Assembly (NCBI GenBank): GCA_022511355.1
Contig: JAFLRS010000019.1
Span: 1 to 19,021, forward strand
Origin: Alistipes sp.
Lineage (GTDB): Bacteria > Bacteroidota > Bacteroidia > Bacteroidales > Rikenellaceae
Direction of reading: 5' to 3'
Length of the DNA stretch: 19,021 nucleotides
Position 1 is the first letter of the stretch; every line of letters begins with the position of its first letter. Positions 14,369 to 19,021 of the stretch are shown here, one piece after another. The translations under genes and the position numbers were made by a program. The notes beneath the pieces are model-generated. The model was not told the origin of the DNA. It saw only the letters and a program-made list of their open reading frames with translations, and made no database searches.

Positions 14369-15127
14369 ATGAGATATTTCGCCGAATTGAGATACGACGG
14401 CTCGGCCTATTGCGGCTGGCAGCGGCAGAACGAAGCGCCTTCGGTGCAGCAGACCCTCGAACGGGCACTCTCCACCCTGCTGCGTACCGAAGTGGCTACG
14501 GTCGGAGCGGGTCGTACCGATACGGGCGTGAATGCAGCCTATTACGTGATGCATTTCGATACCGACGCCCCCGTTGCCGACTGCGCGCAATTAGTATATA
14601 AACTCAATCTCATTCTGCCGGCCGATATAGCGATTATGAGCATCTCGGAGGTCTCGGCCGAAGCACATGCACGATTCGATGCCGTCGCACGCGAATACCG
14701 CTATTTCATCTCTCAAAGCAAGAATCCCTTTGTGCGCGGTTCGAGCTGGCACTACAATGCGCCGCTCGATATTGAGGCCATGAACCGTGCTGCGGCATCG
14801 CTGCTGCGATACGATGATTTTACATCGTTCGCCAAACTCAACTCCAATAACAAAACCAATATATGCCGCATCGTGCGCGCCGAATGGAGCGCAAACGGCG
14901 ATATGCTCTGCTTTGCGATACGCGCCGACAGATTTTTGCGCAATATGGTGCGGGCGATTGTCGGCACGCTGGTCGATGTGGGGCGCGGACGTTATACTCC
15001 CGAAGAGTTCGAGAATATAGTGGCAAGCCGCGATTTGTCGCGTTCGAGCGGCGGAGCGCCAGCTCGGGGATTGTTTCTGTGGGATGTCGAGTATCCCGAA
15101 ACCGTATTCAGACGAAGTGCGGAATAG
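14369..15127 (+). CDS. truA: tRNA pseudouridine(38-40) synthase TruA
   Basis: TruA converts uridines 38-40 of the tRNA anticodon arm to pseudouridine. The protein is 252 residues, normal size. It begins MRYFAELRYDGSAYCGWQRQ, the standard family opening, and the catalytic aspartate is D51 in GAGRTDTGV (47-55). Further conserved parts are the REYRYFI strand (about 108-114) and the RFLRNMVRAIVGTLVDVGRG segment near residues 189-208. It is divergent from dapB and converges on lpdA, sharing a hairpin terminator. No Shine-Dalgarno site or real leader is visible before the start. Confidence 0.97.
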   Translation: MRYFAELRYDGSAYCGWQRQNEAPSVQQTLERALSTLLRTEVATVGAGRTDTGVNAAYYVMHFDTDAPVADCAQLVYKLNLILPADIAIMSISEVSAEAHARFDAVAREYRYFISQSKNPFVRGSSWHYNAPLDIEAMNRAAASLLRYDDFTSFAKLNSNNKTNICRIVRAEWSANGDMLCFAIRADRFLRNMVRAIVGTLVDVGRGRYTPEEFENIVASRDLSRSSGGAPARGLFLWDVEYPETVFRRSAE

Positions 15128-15130
15128 AAA

Positions 15131-15161
15131 AAGAATCCCGACTCTAAAGGTCGGGATTCTT
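15131..15161. terminator. Shared terminator between truA and lpdA
   Basis: A 12-bp perfect stem (15131-15142 with 15150-15161) closes a 7-nt loop. Read on the minus strand it is followed by TTTTTC, a good tail for the dipeptidase-lpdA transcript. On the plus strand the tail is a weaker TTCTTCG. Confidence 0.8.
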
Positions 15162-15183
15162 CGTATGTAGCTATATTGCTGTT

Positions 15184-16557
15184 TTACAGGTGAATCGCGG
15201 CACCCAATGCGGCCTCCGAAGCCTCCATCAGACCTTCGTGCATCGTGGGGTGCGAGTGGATGGTCTTTGCTATGTCGTGAGCCGTCGCTCCGAGCATCTT
15301 GGCCAAAGTCGGCTCCCCTATCATCTCCGTGACGTTGGCTCCTACAAGATGCGCGCCTATAAGTTTGTCATCCTTGTCGAAAATCAACTTGGCAAAGCCG
15401 TCACGGTCCCCCGATGCGGCAGCCTTGCCCGATGCCGTAAACGGATAGCGGCCGACTTTGTACTCCTCGCCTTTGGCCTTGAGAGCCTGCTCCGTAATGC
15501 CTACCGAGGCCACCTCGGGCGATGAAAATACGCATGACGGAATTGTGGAGTAGTCGAGCGGTTTCGGAGAGAGCCCGCACAACTTTTCGACGCAGCAAAC
15601 AGCCTCCGCCGAAGCGACGTGCGCAAGTGCCGGCGTGGCTATGATGTCGCCTATGGCATAGATGCCTTCGACCGAGGTGCGATAGAACTCATCTACTGTC
15701 ACCTTGTCGCGCTCGATATGCACGCCGGCCTCTTCGAGTCCCAAATCCTCGATGTTCGACTTGATTCCGACCGACGACAATACCACCTCTGCAGTGATGG
15801 TCTCCGCCCCTTTTTTACCTTCTATCTCCACGTTGCAGCGTCCATCCTCCACGGTTACGCGTTTTACCGTTGTCGAGGTGCGCACATCGATGCGCATCTT
15901 GCGGAAACAGCGTTCCATGGTTTTGGCCACCTCCTCGTCCTCGAGCGGCATCAGCTGCGGCATATACTCCACGATGGTAACCTTTACGCCTAACGAAGCA
16001 TAGAGAGTCGCAAACTCGCTGCCGATGGCTCCGGAACCGACTACAATCATATCCTCGGGCAGACGGCTCAATGTGAGGGCTTCGCGCGAAGTTATGATGT
16101 GTTTTCCGTCTGCGGGCATGAAATCCATCACTCGCGGACGAGCTCCCGTGGCGAGAATTATGGCATCGGCCTCGTATATCGTGCCGTTTACCTCCACTTT
16201 GCGGTCGGCGGTCAGACGGCCGTGGCCCGCTATCAACTCGATGTTATTCTTCTTGAGCAGGAAATTCACCCCCTTGCTCATGGTCTCGGCAACCGCACGC
16301 GAACGCGCAACTATCTTCTCCATGTCGGGCTTGATTTCGCCCTGCAGCTCTATGCCGTAATTGCCGGCATTTTTGCAGTAATGATATACCTGTGCGCTCT
16401 TGAGCAGAGCCTTCGTCGGAATACATCCCCAGTTGAGACATACGCCGCCTGCCTCGGCCTTTTCGACCAAAGCGACCTTGCGGCCGAGCTGTGCGGCACG
16501 GATTGCGGCTACATATCCGCCCGGACCGCTGCCTATGATGATGATGTCGTACTTCAT
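15184..16557 (-). CDS. lpdA: Dihydrolipoamide dehydrogenase
   Basis: This FAD enzyme (E3) re-oxidises dihydrolipoamide of 2-oxoacid dehydrogenase or glycine-cleavage complexes, producing NADH. The protein is 457 residues. It has the FAD loop GSGPGGYVAA (9-18), the redox disulfide C40/C45 in GGVCLNWGCIPTK, a second dinucleotide loop VGSGAIGSEFA in the middle, and the C-terminal His-Glu pair H436/E441 in HSHPTMHE. No E1, E2 or glycine-cleavage gene lies nearby, so its partner complex is encoded elsewhere. Its ATG overlaps the stop codon of the C69 dipeptidase by one base (TAATG), so the two are almost certainly co-transcribed and translationally coupled, an unexpected pairing. Confidence 0.96.
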   Translation of the reverse strand: MKYDIIIIGSGPGGYVAAIRAAQLGRKVALVEKAEAGGVCLNWGCIPTKALLKSAQVYHYCKNAGNYGIELQGEIKPDMEKIVARSRAVAETMSKGVNFLLKKNNIELIAGHGRLTADRKVEVNGTIYEADAIILATGARPRVMDFMPADGKHIITSREALTLSRLPEDMIVVGSGAIGSEFATLYASLGVKVTIVEYMPQLMPLEDEEVAKTMERCFRKMRIDVRTSTTVKRVTVEDGRCNVEIEGKKGAETITAEVVLSSVGIKSNIEDLGLEEAGVHIERDKVTVDEFYRTSVEGIYAIGDIIATPALAHVASAEAVCCVEKLCGLSPKPLDYSTIPSCVFSSPEVASVGITEQALKAKGEEYKVGRYPFTASGKAAASGDRDGFAKLIFDKDDKLIGAHLVGANVTEMIGEPTLAKMLGATAHDIAKTIHSHPTMHEGLMEASEAALGAAIHL

Positions 16558-18182
16558 TATTTTACAACTTTAAGAATTTCGCCATTGTCGGCAGCCACGG
16601 CACGCTTCCATTTGTCGCTGTAGCCCGGGTATCCGATTTGGTCGGGAATATCCTTGCCCGTGCCGTTGTCGATAAATCCATGCTCGTTCTCGGCCTTTAC
16701 ATTGCCGTCCACGAACTTTACCAACAGATAACGGTCAAGTTCGGTCCATTTGTCGAACAAAGCCTGTGCCGTACCGACCGAGTATTTCGTAAGCAGTTTG
16801 GTGCGCTGTTTGGGCGACGATGCCAGAGCCTGAGCGTCGATTCGCTTTACCTCTTCGAGTTTTCCGTTCTCCCACTCATCGGTAACCTTGCGGATTGCCG
16901 GAGCCACGCGGTCGTAGTAGAGATATGCGAAGTTGGTGACGCGGTTGAACATCCAGAAAGCCGATGTGGGCGAATATTTCAACATCGAACCGTTGTTCTC
17001 GTCCAGACATTCGGGGACGGCTGTCGCCGAGCAGTAAACGGGTGTAAGACAGGAGGTTGCGGCATCATCCACGCCGAACCACAAAATACCCATATCTGCC
17101 GGCAGCTGCGGACGGGCCTGAGCCACGAACCAAAAACCGGTCTGCTGCGTGGCGGTCGCGCGTTCGTTTATATACTCCACGCCATCGACCTCGAATCCCA
17201 TCGGACGCCAGCGATAAGGACACCGGCTGCCGCCTGCTCCTATATCGGTGGTCATATCCATGGGTGTGCCTTCGTAGTGGTCGCGCATGGCATCGAAAAC
17301 CGTTTTGGGCGACACCTTTTCGGCGGGCTTTACCCACAAAGGCATACGGTTCGAAGGATTGTGCCCCATGGCATAGTCCACATATTTGTCCATGTCGTCG
17401 GCTACGGTGCGGAAGAATGCCCATACGCGCGCTTCGCAAGCCCGCAAGGCCGAGAAATCGAGCGGAGCATAGGCGTCGCAGAAGCTGAATTCGTCATCGC
17501 TGCCCGAAAAGTATCCGCGTTCGCGGGCGAACGAAATTACATCCTCGGAATAGAGGCAGTTTTCGGGGTCGTTCTTCGGGAAGGTGGTGATTCGGGCCTG
17601 ATTGGCGTGTCCCGATACATATCCGTCGGGTATGCGGCGGGCAACCCACACTATGCCTTTGCCATAGCTGCCCTTGCCGATAAGTTCCATTATCCATGCC
17701 TCGTCGCGGTCGGCTATCGAGAACGATTCGCCGCTCGAGGCGTAACCGTATTTGTCTGCCAATTCGGCGATTACGGCGATTGCCTCACGTGCGGTTTTAG
17801 CTCGCTGCAATGCGATGTAAATGAGCGAACCGTAATCCATTATGCCGTTGGCTTCGGCCAATTCGTGACGGCCGCCGTAGGTGGTTTCGGCAATGATGAG
17901 CGAATGTTCGTTCATGTTGCCGATGGTGGCGTAGGTTTGTGGGGCCTGTTCGATTTGTCCGAGATAGGTGCCGGTGTCCCATTCGTATACGGAGAGCATT
18001 TTGGCTGCCCGGGTTGCCGGCGTGTGCTTGTACAGGCATCCGTAAAGCTGATGCGAATCGGCGGCATAACTCACCATTATCGAGCCGTCCGTCGAGGCTC
18101 CTTTGGTGACTATGAAGTTGGTGCAGGCCAGAGCCGACCATGCTCCGGCCGCCATTGTCAATGTCAGAAAGAGTCTTTTCAT
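16557..18182 (-). CDS. C69-family dipeptidase (Ntn hydrolase), secreted
   Basis: A 541-residue peptidase of family C69 (PepD-like). The first 19 residues form a signal peptide and the next residue is C20 in ALACTNFIV, the expected N-terminal nucleophile, so removal of the signal could itself create the active enzyme. Other family segments are GNMNEHSLIIAETTYGG, SIADRDEAWIMELIG and SGHANQARITTFP. These enzymes cut dipeptides; in gut Bacteroidales they probably help use peptides in the periplasm. The residues before C20 are a weak lipobox, so lipidation is possible but less likely, as it would block the nucleophile. The gene is divergent from yggS and overlaps lpdA by one base. Confidence 0.92.
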   Translation of the reverse strand: MKRLFLTLTMAAGAWSALACTNFIVTKGASTDGSIMVSYAADSHQLYGCLYKHTPATRAAKMLSVYEWDTGTYLGQIEQAPQTYATIGNMNEHSLIIAETTYGGRHELAEANGIMDYGSLIYIALQRAKTAREAIAVIAELADKYGYASSGESFSIADRDEAWIMELIGKGSYGKGIVWVARRIPDGYVSGHANQARITTFPKNDPENCLYSEDVISFARERGYFSGSDDEFSFCDAYAPLDFSALRACEARVWAFFRTVADDMDKYVDYAMGHNPSNRMPLWVKPAEKVSPKTVFDAMRDHYEGTPMDMTTDIGAGGSRCPYRWRPMGFEVDGVEYINERATATQQTGFWFVAQARPQLPADMGILWFGVDDAATSCLTPVYCSATAVPECLDENNGSMLKYSPTSAFWMFNRVTNFAYLYYDRVAPAIRKVTDEWENGKLEEVKRIDAQALASSPKQRTKLLTKYSVGTAQALFDKWTELDRYLLVKFVDGNVKAENEHGFIDNGTGKDIPDQIGYPGYSDKWKRAVAADNGEILKVVK

Positions 18183-18216
18183 GTTATTTTACAGGTTTTA
18201 ATGTTCACTCGTTTTG

Positions 18217-18224
18217 CAAAGATA
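18217..18224 (-). promoter_or_regulatory. -7 element for the dipeptidase-lpdA pair
   Basis: On the minus strand TATCTTTG is a perfect TAnnTTTG, about 35 nt upstream of the dipeptidase ATG. A run of Ts lies at the expected -33 distance, but no clean TTTG does. Confidence 0.5.
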
Positions 18225-18247
18225 GTATTTTCGTACCAAAAAAAGTC

Positions 18248-18255
18248 TATATTTG
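18248..18255 (+). promoter_or_regulatory. -7 element for yggS
   Basis: TATATTTG is a perfect match to the Bacteroidota -7 consensus, 25 nt before the yggS ATG. The -33 region is weak (TTTT/TTTC only). It is divergent from the dipeptidase -7 element 23 bp away. Confidence 0.55.
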
Positions 18256-18280
18256 TAAACTATTAACAACGAAGAGTAAA

Positions 18281-18949
18281 ATGTCGATAGAAAACCGATT
18301 GTCGAGAGTGCGTGAATCGCTGCCGCAGGGAGTGACGCTTGTGGCGGTTTCGAAAACCCATTCGGCGGAACTGATAGCCGAAGCGTATGCTGCCGGTCAG
18401 CGAATTTTCGGCGAGAGTCGCCCGCAGGAGCTTAAGGCGAAATACGAGATTCTGCCCGAAGATATAGAGTGGCACATGATAGGACATCTTCAGACCAACA
18501 AGGTCAAATATATAGCTCCGTTCGTATCGCTGATACACTCTGCCGACAGCGGCCGTCTGCTGGAGACGATAGAGCGCGAAGCGGCCAAATGCAATCGTGT
18601 AATCGACTGTCTGTTGGAGATTCATGTGGCTGATGAAGATACCAAATCGGGATGGGAGCCCGACGAGCTTCGCGACTATCTTGCGAGCGGGGCATTGACG
18701 GCCATGCCGCATATCCGCATACGCGGCATTATGGGAATCGCCACCAATACCGACGACGAAGCGGTCATACGCCGGGATTTCGAACGTTTGGCTGCATACA
18801 AAAAAGAATTTGCCGCCTTTTTCGACGACAAATTCGATACTCTTTCGATGGGGATGTCGGACGACTACCCTCTCGCGGTCGAGTGCGGCTCGACGATGGT
18901 GCGTGTCGGCTCTTTCATCTTCGGCGAACGCGACTACGGCAACAAATAG
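18281..18949 (+). CDS. yggS: YggS/PLPBP-family pyridoxal-phosphate homeostasis protein
   Basis: These proteins bind pyridoxal 5'-phosphate on a single TIM-barrel domain and keep vitamin B6 and amino-acid pools balanced; no catalytic reaction is established. The protein is 222 residues. PLP-binding lysine K25 lies in LVAVSKTH. Family segments are GESRPQE (normally GENYVQE), WHMIGHLQTNK, and the C-terminal LSMGMSDDY...GSTMVRVGSFIFGER phosphate-binding part. The frame is open 47 codons upstream, but MSIENRLSRV at 18281 fits the family and lies just after a promoter, so the longer start is rejected. It is a single gene with its own terminator. Confidence 0.95.
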   Translation: MSIENRLSRVRESLPQGVTLVAVSKTHSAELIAEAYAAGQRIFGESRPQELKAKYEILPEDIEWHMIGHLQTNKVKYIAPFVSLIHSADSGRLLETIEREAAKCNRVIDCLLEIHVADEDTKSGWEPDELRDYLASGALTAMPHIRIRGIMGIATNTDDEAVIRRDFERLAAYKKEFAAFFDDKFDTLSMGMSDDYPLAVECGSTMVRVGSFIFGERDYGNK

Positions 18950-18973
18950 GTTTGTAGTTATCTTTGTTATATT

Positions 18974-19010
18974 CAACACTCGGCGATGTCCCGTCGAGTG
19001 TTGTTTGTTT
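18974..19010 (+). terminator. Intrinsic terminator of yggS
   Basis: A 12-bp stem (18974-18985 with 18992-19003, one G-T wobble) closes a 6-nt loop and is followed by TTTGTTTG. Confidence 0.8.
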
Positions 19011-19021
19011 GTGAAAAATAA

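Noticed and set aside
16638..18266. Long plus-strand open frame (542 codons) antisense to the C69 dipeptidase gene
   Set aside because: The dipeptidase is well supported by its signal peptide, nucleophile Cys and conserved segments. The antisense product is low-complexity and unrecognised.
18140..18280. N-terminal extension of yggS by 47 codons
   Set aside because: It would cover the divergent promoter region and the dipeptidase start, and the family begins at MSIENRL.
1..19021. Search by eye for CRISPR arrays, insertion sequences, tRNA/rRNA genes and phage or defence genes
   Set aside because: No direct-repeat arrays, transposase motifs, terminal inverted repeats, tRNA-like cloverleafs or recognised defence proteins were seen.

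Overview
The window is chromosomal DNA from a Bacteroidota member, most likely order Bacteroidales and possibly Alistipes/Rikenellaceae-like. The evidence is the protein families and their sequence flavour, the lack of Shine-Dalgarno sites, and promoters of the Bacteroidota type: a -33 TTTG-like element, about 19 bp, then a -7 TAnnTTTG element. The genus is inference. Nearly all the DNA is housekeeping and GC-moderate. The exception is one AT-rich islet at about 5.3-6.05 kb.

Layout, left to right. (1) A minus-strand bcp-recA pair; recA runs off the left edge. It starts back-to-back with a plus-strand gene for a small three-helix membrane protein (1307-1561). (2) dnaA on the minus strand, converging on that small gene over a shared hairpin and divergent from a plus-strand phosphohexomutase gene that ends in a strong intrinsic terminator. 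(3) 5086-5325: no protein gene. A consensus promoter is followed by a roughly 185-nt region that folds into one long, interrupted hairpin, interpreted as a 6S RNA (ssrS) candidate. (4) An AT-rich gene for an unrecognised secreted protein. (5) A tight minus-strand series read from 14.3 kb down to 6.1 kb: dapB, lepB, an IMPACT/YigZ-family gene, uvrA, an M16 peptidase gene, an AlkD-like gene and an O-methyltransferase gene. It has one recognisable promoter at the top, gaps of 16 nt or less, a 4-nt overlap at the end, and a 19-bp perfect hairpin as terminator. (6) truA on the plus strand, divergent from dapB, with an almost leaderless mRNA. (7) A minus-strand pair, a C69 (Ntn-hydrolase) dipeptidase and lipoamide dehydrogenase, that overlap by 1 nt. 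They end in a hairpin shared with truA. (8) yggS on the plus strand, divergent from the dipeptidase, with its own terminator close to the right edge.

Functionally the window mixes DNA replication and repair (recA, dnaA, uvrA, AlkD-like), lysine/peptidoglycan precursor synthesis (dapB), protein export and processing (lepB, M16, C69), redox and central metabolism (bcp, lpdA, phosphohexomutase), RNA modification (truA) and PLP homeostasis (yggS). The dapB-to-methyltransferase operon groups genes with no obvious shared pathway.

No mobile element, CRISPR array, tRNA, rRNA or defence system was seen. I found no convincing new protein system. The features most worth a second look are the structured RNA at 5138-5325, the structured leader of the small membrane-protein gene, the AT-rich secreted orphan, and the unusual starts (TTG for uvrA, GTG for the membrane protein, a corrected dapB start, near-leaderless truA).
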